Shown: in pieces, positions 17,584 to 25,123 of the stretch
How the letters are laid out: every line of letters starts with the position of its first letter
Numbering within the stretch: position 1 is the first letter of the stretch
NCBI GenBank assembly: GCA_937870855.1
Contig: CALMWT010000132.1
Span: 1-32,612 of the forward strand
Reading direction: 5' to 3'
DNA from: an uncultured Taibaiella sp.
Lineage (GTDB): Bacteria; Bacteroidota; Bacteroidia; Chitinophagales; Chitinophagaceae
Length of the DNA: 32,612 nt
The notes under the pieces: generated by a model
What the model was told of the DNA's origin: nothing
Seen by the model: only the letters and a program-made list of their open reading frames with translations
The model's database searches: none
Program-made: the position numbers and the translations under genes

Positions 17584-18225
17584 TTAGCGCGACTGTAGCC
17601 ATTGATTTAATTCCTGAATTTCCTTTTGCTGATCGGCTACCATCATTTGCGCCATACGCTTTAATTCCGCGTTCTTGCCTTGCTTCAGATATAGTTGCGC
17701 CATGTCAATTGCGCTTTGATGGTGAGGTACCATCATAGCTGCAAAATCTCTGTCAGCATTGCCCGTCATTGACACAGACATTGATTGCGCATGACTGTTA
17801 TCCATCATTTGCTTCGATTGTGTGGCAAATGTTGTATCTGTGTTTTTAGTAGCAGATGTAGCGGCAATGATGCGCTCAAGTTGTTCGTTTTCTTTGTTCT
17901 GTTTCTCGATGATCATTTCCGCCATATTCCGCATAGTAGTATCGCTGCCACTTTGCAATTCATAGTTTGCCATGTCTATAGCGCTTTGGTGATGTCGCTT
18001 CATTAGCATTGCGAAATCTTTATCCATATTTCCGCTCATTTCCATGCTTTGCATGTCTTGCATCATGGTATGCATCGCCGTCATGAGCGGGTTTGTTTGT
18101 TGTGCGGGCTGTTGCAGGCTTTGTGTATCAGCAGATACCTGTTGCGTGTTTGTATTGCTGTTTTCTGTTTCGCCGCAGGCAGCCAATAATGTCACCGTTA
18201 AGATTGATAAGAATTGCTTTTTCAT
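17584..18225 (-). CDS. Tandem DUF305 lipoprotein
   Basis: 213-residue lipoprotein (lipobox LAAC, Cys16) with a Gln/Thr-rich linker and two copies of the DUF305 four-helix motif. The first is DKDFAMLMKRHHQSAIDMA and the second DRDFAAMMVPHHQSAIDMA, each followed by a helix with conserved Met residues (RNMAEMIIEKQ; KRMAQMMVADQQ). DUF305 proteins are ferritin-like periplasmic bundles often found next to copper genes. The HHQSAIDMA histidines and methionines are likely ligands, though function is not established. It is preceded by the di-heme peroxidase (52-base gap) and followed by the HMA-AraC regulator. Confidence 0.88.
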   Translation of the reverse strand: MKKQFLSILTVTLLAACGETENSNTNTQQVSADTQSLQQPAQQTNPLMTAMHTMMQDMQSMEMSGNMDKDFAMLMKRHHQSAIDMANYELQSGSDTTMRNMAEMIIEKQNKENEQLERIIAATSATKNTDTTFATQSKQMMDNSHAQSMSVSMTGNADRDFAAMMVPHHQSAIDMAQLYLKQGKNAELKRMAQMMVADQQKEIQELNQWLQSR

Positions 18226-18277
18226 AATAATGATTGTTGGTTGGTTTAATGTTTCATAAAAGTGTTTTACCTGTTAG

Positions 18278-19354
18278 TTAATTTGGATCACTGAATTTTG
18301 GATCGGTTAGAAACGTTTGGTCACTCAATGTTTTTAAGAACGCTACGAGATCAGCCTTCTCTTGTGTATTTAAATTCAGTCCCGAACCGAAATCCGGCAT
18401 GTGCTCGTCAAGATTTGGACTGTTGGGCTTTACCCCACTGCTATAAAATTCTACTACTTGCTCCAGGGTAGTAAATCTGCTGTCATGCATGTAGGGTGCG
18501 GTAACTTCAATATTGCGAAGCGTTGGCACTTTAAATTTTCCTTTATCGCTGGGATTTCCTGTGAACTTCATTAAACCGCCGTCAACCGGATTTACATCCA
18601 GCCCATTGTTGCGAATATCTCTATCAGTAAACAGTGTATTCGTAAGATGACACATGTTGCACATTGCTTTACCGCTAAACAGGGTCAAACCACGCTTTTC
18701 TTGTTCAGTGAAAACGGTACTATCCTTTTGGTAGAAATACTTATCAAACTTGCTATTGAATGAGACCATTGTTCGTTCAAACTGCGCAATAGCTTTCGTT
18801 ACCAAATTGCTATCAATAGTAGTAGTGCCAAATGCTTTAAAAAAAAGATCGGGATATTTAGCGCTGTTTTGCAACCGGCTTACTACTTCGGGCCAAGTGT
18901 TAGCCATTTCAATAGGATTAGTTACAGGATCGTGCGCCTGACCTTCAAGCGTATTTCTGCGTCCATCCCAAAAGAAAATTTTATCCCAGCCAACATTGAT
19001 AATTGCCATTGCATTTCTATCGCCGAAGGCGCCATTCGTGCCCTGACTGAAAGGTCGCGGATCATCAAAGGCGTTTTCTTGCTTATGACAAGTTGCGCAG
19101 TTCATGCTCCTATCGTTGCTAAGCATCTTTTCGTAAAAAAGTATTCTGCCAAGCGCCACACCTTCTTCCGTCATCGGGTTATCGGCAGGTATCGGCATAT
19201 CGCCAACGTATGTTTTTACAAAAGCAGGCACTTCAACCGTTAAAGGAGTAGGATCATAAATTTTTGCAGGAGTGGGTTCTTCCTTTTTACACGCGTGTAA
19301 GGCAATAATAAGTGTTGCAACCGTTAGAAGAACAAGGCCTTTTTTCATTGTCAT
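18278..19354 (-). CDS. MauG/cytochrome c peroxidase family di-heme lipoprotein
   Basis: 358 residues. A lipoprotein signal (lipobox LHAC, Cys22) is followed by two c-type heme sites: CATCH at 86-90 and CNMCH at 232-236. Family residues between them include FDDPRPFSQG and the FFWDGRRNTLEGQA segment, with TLRNIEVTAPYMHDSRFTTL near the end, as in bacterial di-heme peroxidases. It is probably a periplasmic or outer-membrane-anchored peroxidase. The start codon directly follows the stop of the preceding gene (TAAATG), so translation is likely coupled. An ATG two codons in (MKKGL) is an equally good start. Its link with copper stress is by neighbourhood only. Confidence 0.92.
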   Translation of the reverse strand: MTMKKGLVLLTVATLIIALHACKKEEPTPAKIYDPTPLTVEVPAFVKTYVGDMPIPADNPMTEEGVALGRILFYEKMLSNDRSMNCATCHKQENAFDDPRPFSQGTNGAFGDRNAMAIINVGWDKIFFWDGRRNTLEGQAHDPVTNPIEMANTWPEVVSRLQNSAKYPDLFFKAFGTTTIDSNLVTKAIAQFERTMVSFNSKFDKYFYQKDSTVFTEQEKRGLTLFSGKAMCNMCHLTNTLFTDRDIRNNGLDVNPVDGGLMKFTGNPSDKGKFKVPTLRNIEVTAPYMHDSRFTTLEQVVEFYSSGVKPNSPNLDEHMPDFGSGLNLNTQEKADLVAFLKTLSDQTFLTDPKFSDPN

Positions 19355-20128
19355 TTACTGTTTGATGAGTTTTTGAATTCCGGTACGCATGTCGCTATCG
19401 GTGATCTTAATGAGATAAACTCCAGCGGCCATATTATTGAGACTGATAGTTGGATTCGCAACGCCATTTCCAAAGTTTTCCTCTTTCACCACTTGTCCGC
19501 CAACTGCTGTAATCACAACTTTTTTTACTGCTTTTTCGTAGCTGATAACAACTTTTTCATTTGCAGGATTAGGCGTTATTGCAAACGATATTTGATTTTG
19601 TACATCCTTAATACTTGTAGGTATAAGTGCGGACGTTATTGCGCTGGTAATAGCGGTTTGGTTATTTGCAGCGCTGTTGTTCTGGTTATAAAAAATCTGA
19701 TGATTCGGTCCACCTACTACCACTACTTTCGGCATACCATCAGTGCCGTAGTCATTCATGCTAATTGGATTGCCGGTGTTGTCGAAAATGGTGATGTTGT
19801 TTACGTTCCCGATACTGTTTGATGTGATCCAACTTGAAAGTGTAGCACAGTTCGCATCTCCATAATCATCAATAATGTACAGTTTCACTTTTCCGGGATT
19901 GCTGGTTGCAAAGCTCTGTACTGCATTGTAGGCAGCCTTCGCCGGATTCACACAAGAGCCACATGGCATCACCCAAACCATAACGATAACTTGTCCGCTA
20001 TTTAGTTCTGTAAATAATGTGTGACTTGTACTGTTACAATCATTGGCTGTAAAATTTGTAGCTGTTGTTTGCGCAAATGCAAAACTTGTAGTAAGCAGAA
20101 GCGCTGCTGACGTAATGAACTTTTTCAT
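19355..20128 (-). CDS. T9SS-exported thioredoxin-like protein
   Basis: 257 residues: signal peptide (MKKFITSAALLLTTSFAFAQ), a thioredoxin/AhpC-like domain (about 25-165) with CGSC at 56-59 in VWVMPCGSCVNPAKAAYN, and a C-terminal type A sorting domain (FAITPNPANEKVVISY..., ending GVYLIKITDSDMRTGIQKLI). It should be secreted or surface-anchored by the type IX system. The CxxC could be a redox pair or a metal site. Its stop codon touches the start of the di-heme peroxidase gene, so the two probably act together, possibly as a surface redox module; that is inference. Confidence 0.85.
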   Translation of the reverse strand: MKKFITSAALLLTTSFAFAQTTATNFTANDCNSTSHTLFTELNSGQVIVMVWVMPCGSCVNPAKAAYNAVQSFATSNPGKVKLYIIDDYGDANCATLSSWITSNSIGNVNNITIFDNTGNPISMNDYGTDGMPKVVVVGGPNHQIFYNQNNSAANNQTAITSAITSALIPTSIKDVQNQISFAITPNPANEKVVISYEKAVKKVVITAVGGQVVKEENFGNGVANPTISLNNMAAGVYLIKITDSDMRTGIQKLIKQ

Positions 20129-20163
20129 TGTTGAAATTTTAATTGTTTATAAAATAAAGGTGA

Positions 20164-20197
20164 ATAAAAACGAAAAGATCTGTCTGTATAAGACAGA
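20164..20197 (-). terminator. Intrinsic terminator after the HYC_CC_PP-type gene
   Basis: On the minus strand a perfect 7-bp stem (TCTGTCT / AGACAGA, loop TATAC) is followed by TCTTTTCGTTTTTATT. A second imperfect hairpin (GCTCCGGC / GCCTGGAGC) precedes it. The element separates the small Cys-rich gene from the thioredoxin-like gene. Confidence 0.55.
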
Positions 20198-20243
20198 GAA
20201 ATAGCTATAGCTCCAGGCACAAAAAGCCGGAGCATCCTAAAAA

Positions 20244-20636
20244 TCAGATACGATAAACGGAATAGACGATATATAAGGGAAGGCTTCCCGTTCGCAGAGG
20301 CGGTGGTCGCAGGTGGTAATTTGAACGCTCTAAATCAGCAAACTCCTGCGATTTGTGGTTGACAAGAAAATATTCCAAAGTTGGTAAGGAAATAGCTACC
20401 GGCTGAGGAGTGAATGATAAAAATGACTGTGCTTTATCATCCGCTTTTTTAAAGGCTACCTTAAGAGATTTGCAGCAACCCTTTGGCATTTTTTTGCCCT
20501 TGCAGCACGGCTTCTTTTTATCCGAATGGACATTTACATATTTGAGTTTGCCTTTGCAATGATGAAAAGAGAAATTAATGCCAAATGCACAAAGCATATA
20601 GCTGGCAAGTACCAATATGGCAACGGCTTTTCTCAT
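20244..20636 (-). CDS. HYC_CC_PP-type small Cys-rich exported protein
   Basis: 130 residues with an N-terminal signal or anchor helix (AVAILVLASYMLCAFGINF), an HHC-x-GK motif (SFHHCKGKLKYV), a compact basic Cys cluster (KKPCCKGKKMPKGCCKSLK) and a Pro-Pro segment near the end (HLRPPPLRTGSLPLYI). This order matches the Bacteroidota family named HYC_CC_PP after those motifs. The role is unknown; the cluster of five cysteines plus the HHC suggests periplasmic metal binding. It heads the minus-strand copper block, is set off downstream by a terminator, and is divergent from the T9SS repeat protein. It could be the first gene of the metal-response unit or an independent neighbour. Confidence 0.75.
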   Translation of the reverse strand: MRKAVAILVLASYMLCAFGINFSFHHCKGKLKYVNVHSDKKKPCCKGKKMPKGCCKSLKVAFKKADDKAQSFLSFTPQPVAISLPTLEYFLVNHKSQEFADLERSNYHLRPPPLRTGSLPLYIVYSVYRI

Positions 20637-20760
20637 TTGTCTTATTCGAAAATAGGTATTTGTTTTGTTAAAGTAATTTTTGGTATTTACTTTTTACGAA
20701 ATCCCCTCACACAGCTTTCGAGTGCGGAGGCTCGTACCTTTAGATTCTAAACTAACGGGC

Positions 20761-22074
20761 ATGAAAATATCTGCACTTGTACTAAGTTTTCTAATCAGTG
20801 CTTTTGTTTCGTATGCTCAAACATGGCAGTCTGTAGGAAACAAGTTTAACGACGAGGTGGTATGTCTGTTGCATGATAGCGTAAACAATTTGCTGTATGC
20901 AAGTGGCCGATTCGACACTATCGGTACAACAGCCGTCAACAAAATTGCCAAATGGAACGGAACTGCCTGGTCGCCGCTTGGACCAGGTTTGTCCAATGGG
21001 TATGTTACGTCCATGATGTTTTACAACAACCAGTTGTATGCAGGTGGGACATTCACCGCCTCAGGCTCAAACACACGGTTTTTCTTTACTCGCTGGGGCG
21101 GATCAAGTTGGGATTCGGTAGCGTTCACCACGGGCAATTGCAATGTGCAATGTATGGTTGTTTATAATGGCAAGTTGATTGTCGGCGGAGGCTTTCCTAC
21201 AGCAGGGGGATTTGTTGTCAATAACATTGCAAGCTTCAACGGAACGCAATGGGATTCTTTGCGTAGTGGTACAAACGGCACTGTATTCGCAATGGCTGTG
21301 TATAACAACGAACTGTACATTGCCGGAAGCTTTGACACGGTAAGCGGTATTGCCGCTAAACATTTAGCGAAATGGAACGGCACTACGTGGTCGGCGGTTG
21401 GTGGCGGTCTTAATAATGTCGTCTATGCTCTGGAAGTTCATAGTGGAAAACTCTACGTTGGCCCACATTTTACACAGGCAGGAAGCATCAATGCAAGTTA
21501 TATTGCCACTTGGAACGGAACAACATGGAATACGGTGGGCAGTGGTATGAATCACCGCGTGGATGTAATCTACAGTGCTGGTGATAAATTGTACGCAGGG
21601 GGTTGGTTTACAAACACCGGGGGAAATTCAGCAAACCGTGTTGCAAAATGGAACGGCACCACATGGTCTGCTATCGGAACGGGAATGAATAGTCCTGTGC
21701 AAGCATTAGCCATTTATAACAGTCAGTTGTATGCAGGCGGCGGTTTTACGCAGGCAAGCAATGCTTCGAACTACTACATTGCAAAAGCCGACACGTTTAT
21801 CACATCCTCATTAATTGACCAAACTTTCAAAGCTAATTTCAACATTTACCCAAATCCATTTAATGCCACCACTACCATTGCCGTTTCTCCCTACAAAGAT
21901 GATCTAAGCGTAAAAGTCTTCAGTCTTTATGGACAACAACTCCGCACCCTAAAACTCGAAACTGAAAAAACGCATTTCAATCGAAATGAACTCTCAGACG
22001 GGCTGTATCTCTTCGTCTTACATGAAGGGAATACGGCGATAGCAAAGCGTGCGATAATCGTTAACAGCAAGTAA
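20761..22074 (+). CDS. T9SS-exported seven-repeat (probable beta-propeller) protein
   Basis: 437 residues. The signal peptide is MKISALVLSFLISAFVSYAQ. Seven repeats of 46-48 residues follow, marked by tryptophans at 22, 70, 117, 164, 210, 256 and 302; typical units read IAKWNGTTWSAVG...NNxLYxGGxF. Seven units of this size fit a seven-bladed propeller. The C-terminus (NIYPNPFNATTTIAV... to the end) is a type A T9SS sorting domain. The start was placed at the ATG before the signal peptide, not at an in-frame upstream codon with unrelated residues. A -7-like TACCTTTA lies at 20735-20742. Ligand and function are unknown. Confidence 0.85.
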   Translation: MKISALVLSFLISAFVSYAQTWQSVGNKFNDEVVCLLHDSVNNLLYASGRFDTIGTTAVNKIAKWNGTAWSPLGPGLSNGYVTSMMFYNNQLYAGGTFTASGSNTRFFFTRWGGSSWDSVAFTTGNCNVQCMVVYNGKLIVGGGFPTAGGFVVNNIASFNGTQWDSLRSGTNGTVFAMAVYNNELYIAGSFDTVSGIAAKHLAKWNGTTWSAVGGGLNNVVYALEVHSGKLYVGPHFTQAGSINASYIATWNGTTWNTVGSGMNHRVDVIYSAGDKLYAGGWFTNTGGNSANRVAKWNGTTWSAIGTGMNSPVQALAIYNSQLYAGGGFTQASNASNYYIAKADTFITSSLIDQTFKANFNIYPNPFNATTTIAVSPYKDDLSVKVFSLYGQQLRTLKLETEKTHFNRNELSDGLYLFVLHEGNTAIAKRAIIVNSK

Positions 22075-22083
22075 GATTTGGGT

Positions 22084-22120
22084 AAAAAAAAACCAATCGG
22101 CTGCGCCGTAAAAGACGGTT
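22084..22120 (-). terminator. Possible terminator at the end of the arsenic operon
   Basis: On the minus strand a short stem CGGC-GCA-GCCG nested in outer AACC/GGTT pairing is followed by a run of nine T. It lies about 60 bases after the metallophosphoesterase stop, in the convergent gap with the T9SS repeat protein. The stem is short, so this call is moderate. Confidence 0.4.
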
Positions 22121-22181
22121 TGAGCATTTTACCAAACTAAAATATCAGGAAAACAATGCCTTAATACTTTATACTAACAAC

Positions 22182-22955
22182 TCAATACCCCCTCCGCAAC
22201 ATGTCTGCATATTCATTCGGCAACGGACTGTTCTCAACTGCTTTGGCAGCCTTTTCTATATCATACTCAAACCTGATAAATTCTACTTTCAAAGCCGTCT
22301 TTTCTTTTACCGAGGCAGTTTCATCAATTGTAAGCATCGCATAACAACCACGGGGATCTTTATCCTTTGGTTTCCCAACAGAACCAATATTTATGGCATG
22401 GCGATAATGGGGCTGATCTTCCGTTCCGGAATTTAAGATGCGATGGTAAGGTTTATGCGTGTGTCCAAAACACATCATGTCTGCATTCGCCGCTTCCATA
22501 ATGCGTAGCATACTTTTTTCATCACGGTCTTCAAACAGATACTCATTGATCTTACGCGGACTTCCATGCACCAGCAATAGAAAAAGCTTGTCGTCATTAA
22601 GCTGATATTCCACACTGATATGCGCAGGAAGTGTGCGCAAATACCGGCGTTCTTCTTCTTTAACCATACTGTTGGTGTAGGAAATAGATACCTTACCCAT
22701 TTCCTTTTCTTCATCGGTCTTGTAGGCGCAACCGCATTCATCACTGCTTCGCCCGATGCCAAAATCATAATTGCCTGCAATGGTTGGGATGCCGCGTTTT
22801 CTGATCTCATTAATCACTTCATTGGGCCAAATATTGTAGCCTACAAGATCGCCGAGGCAATACACAGCATCTGGTTTTCTGTTTTCAATATCCGCAAGAC
22901 AAGCCTGAAGTGCTGGAAGATTAGCGTGTATATCGCTGAACAATGCAATTCTCAT
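22182..22955 (-). CDS. Calcineurin-like metallophosphoesterase in the arsenic operon
   Basis: 257-residue cytosolic two-metal phosphoesterase (YfcE/MJ0936-like class). Metal and active-site motifs are in order: SDIHAN (Asp8, His10), LGDLVGYN (Asp36), GNYD (Asn62, a variant of GNHD), LVHGS and GHTHKPYH. An insertion with DECGCAYKTDEE follows GNYD. It lies 20 bases after acr3 and is the last gene of the operon. Family members hydrolyse phosphodiesters, phosphomonoesters or nucleotides, and the substrate cannot be read from the sequence. Its position suggests a link to arsenic, for example removal of a toxic phosphorylated or arsenylated metabolite, but this is speculation. Confidence 0.88.
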   Translation of the reverse strand: MRIALFSDIHANLPALQACLADIENRKPDAVYCLGDLVGYNIWPNEVINEIRKRGIPTIAGNYDFGIGRSSDECGCAYKTDEEKEMGKVSISYTNSMVKEEERRYLRTLPAHISVEYQLNDDKLFLLLVHGSPRKINEYLFEDRDEKSMLRIMEAANADMMCFGHTHKPYHRILNSGTEDQPHYRHAINIGSVGKPKDKDPRGCYAMLTIDETASVKEKTALKVEFIRFEYDIEKAAKAVENSPLPNEYADMLRRGY

Positions 22956-22975
22956 GTTGTTATGTTTTCAGTTTG

Positions 22976-24070
22976 TTAGATGGATGATTTTTCAGGAGCA
23001 GTTTCTTTGTCGGAGTAATATTTTTTCCTGAGCCAGAATGCAACATTTACTAAGGCAATCAATGCAGGAACTTCTACTAATGGTCCAATAACTCCCGCAA
23101 ATGCTTGTCCGCTATTAATACCGAAAACCCCTATCGCAACCGCAATAGCGAGTTCGAAATTATTTCCGGCAGCAGTAAATGCGATAGATGCATTTTGCGA
23201 ATAGTCCGCGCCCATTTTCTTAGCTATGAAAAAGCTCGCGAGAAACATCAGTGCGAAGTAAATTACCAGTGGCACTGCAATGCGTAAAACATCCAGTGGT
23301 ATCTGTACGATCAGCTCACCTTTCAGACTGAACATGATTACAATTGTGAACAGCAATGCAATAAGCGTGATAGGCGAAATAACAGGAACAAATTTTTGTT
23401 CGTACCACACCACACCTTTAAGACGCAACAACGCAAATCTTGTGATTAGCCCTGCCGCAAAAGGAACACCGAGATAAATAGCCACACTTTCTGCAATCTG
23501 TGCTATTGTGATATCCACTTCCATTCCCTCCATGCCAAGCCATCCCGGCAGCACAGTAATAAAAAGCCAGGCGTATAAACTATAAAGCAAAACCTGGAAA
23601 ATGCTGTTAAGTGCCACAAGGCCGGCTGCATATTCACGACTGCCTTCTGCGAGTTCATTCCATACAATTACCATTGCTATACAACGGGCAAGTCCAATGA
23701 GTATCAGTCCTACCATGTATTCCGGATAGCCGTGAAGAAACAACACCGCCAGCCCAAACATCAATATGGGCCCGATGACCCAATTGAGCAGCAAGGAAGC
23801 GCCAAGCACTTTTGTATTTCTGAATACTTCTCCCATATTTTCATACTTCACTTTTGCAAGCGGCGGATACATCATCAGAATAAGTCCTATTGCCAATGGA
23901 ATGTTAGTAGTACCACTGGAGAAAGAATTGATAAAACTAGAGGAAGATGGAATGAAGTAGCCAATTGCTACTCCTATGACCATGGCAAGAAAAATCCAGA
24001 GGGTAAGATACCTGTCGAGAAAACTAAGTTGTTTCCGTTGTGCGGCAGGCGCACAATTATGTGCAGACAT
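22976..24070 (-). CDS. acr3: Arsenite efflux transporter Acr3
   Basis: Inner-membrane arsenite exporter of the BART/Acr3 family, 364 residues with about ten membrane helices. The family hallmark is present: [19 protein letters not shown] with the essential Cys130, and the second half contains the matching [23 protein letters not shown] helix. The N-terminus [21 protein letters not shown] is typical. It is unrelated to the E. coli ArsB pump, although often labelled arsB. It lies 29 bases downstream of arsM and 20 bases before the phosphoesterase, in one operon under ArsR. It exports As(III), possibly also Sb(III). Confidence 0.96.
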   Translation of the reverse strand: MSAHNCAPAAQRKQLSFLDRYLTLWIFLAMVIGVAIGYFIPSSSSFINSFSSGTTNIPLAIGLILMMYPPLAKVKYENMGEVFRNTKVLGASLLLNWVIGPILMFGLAVLFLHGYPEYMVGLILIGLARCIAMVIVWNELAEGSREYAAGLVALNSIFQVLLYSLYAWLFITVLPGWLGMEGMEVDITIAQIAESVAIYLGVPFAAGLITRFALLRLKGVVWYEQKFVPVISPITLIALLFTIVIMFSLKGELIVQIPLDVLRIAVPLVIYFALMFLASFFIAKKMGADYSQNASIAFTAAGNNFELAIAVAIGVFGINSGQAFAGVIGPLVEVPALIALVNVAFWLRKKYYSDKETAPEKSSI

Positions 24071-24099
24071 GTGTTTTTATTTATCCCGGTGTTTATTAC

Positions 24100-24936
24100 T
24101 TAACAACAACCAGCGCCAGGATCGCAGCATTCAGGTTTGCGTGCAAACACGGTAACGCTGTAAATGCCGGTATCGCTGTTTTTAAATACTTCGATTTCTT
24201 CCTTGCTCAGATAGTTTTGCAGTATGTCATCGGGTATGATGATTTGCTTTTCTTTCTGAATAGTGATGCTTTCAAATCCGGCATCTTTGATAAGCTGTAA
24301 ATACGCCTCTTTTTGGATGGCACCACTTACGCAACCTGCGTACATTTCTGCTGCTTGCTGAAGATTAACAGGCAACGCACCTTGCAATACAATGTCGGAT
24401 ATGCTGAAATGTCCACGCGATTTTAATACACGGAAAATTTCATCCATCACATTCTTTTTATCCGGTACGAGATTTAATACACAGTTGCTCACCACCACAT
24501 CTGCCACACCTCCGCCTACAGGCATTTTTTCGATATCGCCAAAACGGAATTCTACATTATTATAACCGAGCTTATCGGCATTAGCTCTTGCTTTTTCAAT
24601 CATTGCGGCCGTGAAATCTATACCTATCACCTTCCCGCTTTCACCTGTAAGCGCTCTTGCAATAAAGCAATCGTTACCCGCACCACTTCCCAGATCTATA
24701 ACCGTGTCTCCGGGTTTTATTTGTGCAAATTCTGTTGGCAATCCACATCCAAGTCCGAGGTCTGCGTCAGCATTATAACCTTCGAGCGTAGTGTAATCGT
24801 CGCTCATGATGTTGTACACTTCAGTGCTGCATCCACCGGCACCGCAGCACGATGCAGCATTGGTTGCTTTATTTTGTAAAGCTATCTCACTGTATTTCTG
24901 GCGAACCAGTTCTTTAAGTTCTTTTTCTGTAGGCAT
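24100..24936 (-). CDS. arsM: Arsenite S-adenosylmethyltransferase ArsM
   Basis: Methylates As(III) with SAM to methylated arsenicals. With the start at MPTEKELKELV it has 278 residues, SAM motif I DLGSGAGND (81-89), and the As(III)-binding cysteines Cys30/31/36 (SCCGAGGC), Cys64 (GLGCGLP), Cys152 (SNCVLNLVPDK) and Cys202 (MYAGCVSGAI). The C-terminus adds ECCDPGAGCC, with Cys270/271 and 277/278. An open frame continues upstream to 25053, but it is antisense-like in composition, overlaps the micro-ORF in another frame and crosses a hairpin, so I rejected it. It is the third gene after arsR and is followed by acr3. Confidence 0.95.
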   Translation of the reverse strand: MPTEKELKELVRQKYSEIALQNKATNAASCCGAGGCSTEVYNIMSDDYTTLEGYNADADLGLGCGLPTEFAQIKPGDTVIDLGSGAGNDCFIARALTGESGKVIGIDFTAAMIEKARANADKLGYNNVEFRFGDIEKMPVGGGVADVVVSNCVLNLVPDKKNVMDEIFRVLKSRGHFSISDIVLQGALPVNLQQAAEMYAGCVSGAIQKEAYLQLIKDAGFESITIQKEKQIIIPDDILQNYLSKEEIEVFKNSDTGIYSVTVFARKPECCDPGAGCC

Positions 24937-24963
24937 AAAGTCTTTTTTTGAAGAATGAATATT

Positions 24964-24992
24964 AAAGACGGCACTGCGCTCGTGCCGTCTTT
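24964..24992. terminator. Perfect 11-bp hairpin between the Cys-rich micro-ORF and arsM
   Basis: AAAGACGGCAC and GTGCCGTCTTT form a perfect 11-bp stem with a 7-base loop, ending 8 bases from the micro-ORF stop codon. On the minus (coding) strand the T-tail is weak (TTTAATATTC), so partial termination, attenuation or 3'-end protection of an arsR-micro-ORF message is more likely than full termination. Confidence 0.6.
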
Positions 24993-25000
24993 GTTTTGTC

Positions 25001-25075
25001 TTAGCAGCATCCGCCGGTGCAGCATGTATCATCGCCGCAACATCCGGAGGCATTTGGTTTTTGAATCGTTCTCAT
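25001..25075 (-). CDS. 24-residue Cys-rich micropeptide in the arsenic operon
   Basis: ATG at 25075-25073 to TAA at 25003-25001. The peptide begins MRTIQKPNAS and ends GCCGDDTCCTGGCC (residues 11-24), so six of the last thirteen residues are cysteine, arranged as three Cys-Cys pairs. Its C-terminal pattern resembles the ends of ArsM (CCDPGAGCC) and ArsR (PKCC), its neighbours on either side. It starts 48 bases after arsR, has an A-rich leader typical of translated Bacteroidota genes, and is flanked by two hairpins. Likely roles are As(III) or thiophilic-metal binding, or a leader peptide. It is below the length normally annotated. I do not recognise a named family, and translation is unproven. 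Confidence 0.6.
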   Translation of the reverse strand: MRTIQKPNASGCCGDDTCCTGGCC

Positions 25076-25107
25076 TTTTTTGAAGTTTTAAATTGTTATG
25101 AATAAAT

Positions 25108-25121
25108 GCACGCGTCCGTGC
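25108..25121 (-). other. Short hairpin immediately after the arsR stop codon
   Basis: GCACG-GACG-CGTGC on the minus strand forms a 5-bp G/C-rich stem that begins 2 bases past the arsR stop and precedes the Cys-rich micro-ORF. There is no T-tail, so processing or translational separation is more likely than termination. Confidence 0.35.
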
Positions 25122-25123
25122 TG

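Noticed and set aside
24937..25053. Extended N-terminus of ArsM starting at 25053
   Set aside because: The extra 39 residues lack family similarity, overlap the Cys-rich micro-ORF in another frame and read through a perfect hairpin; MPTEKELKELV is the usual ArsM start.
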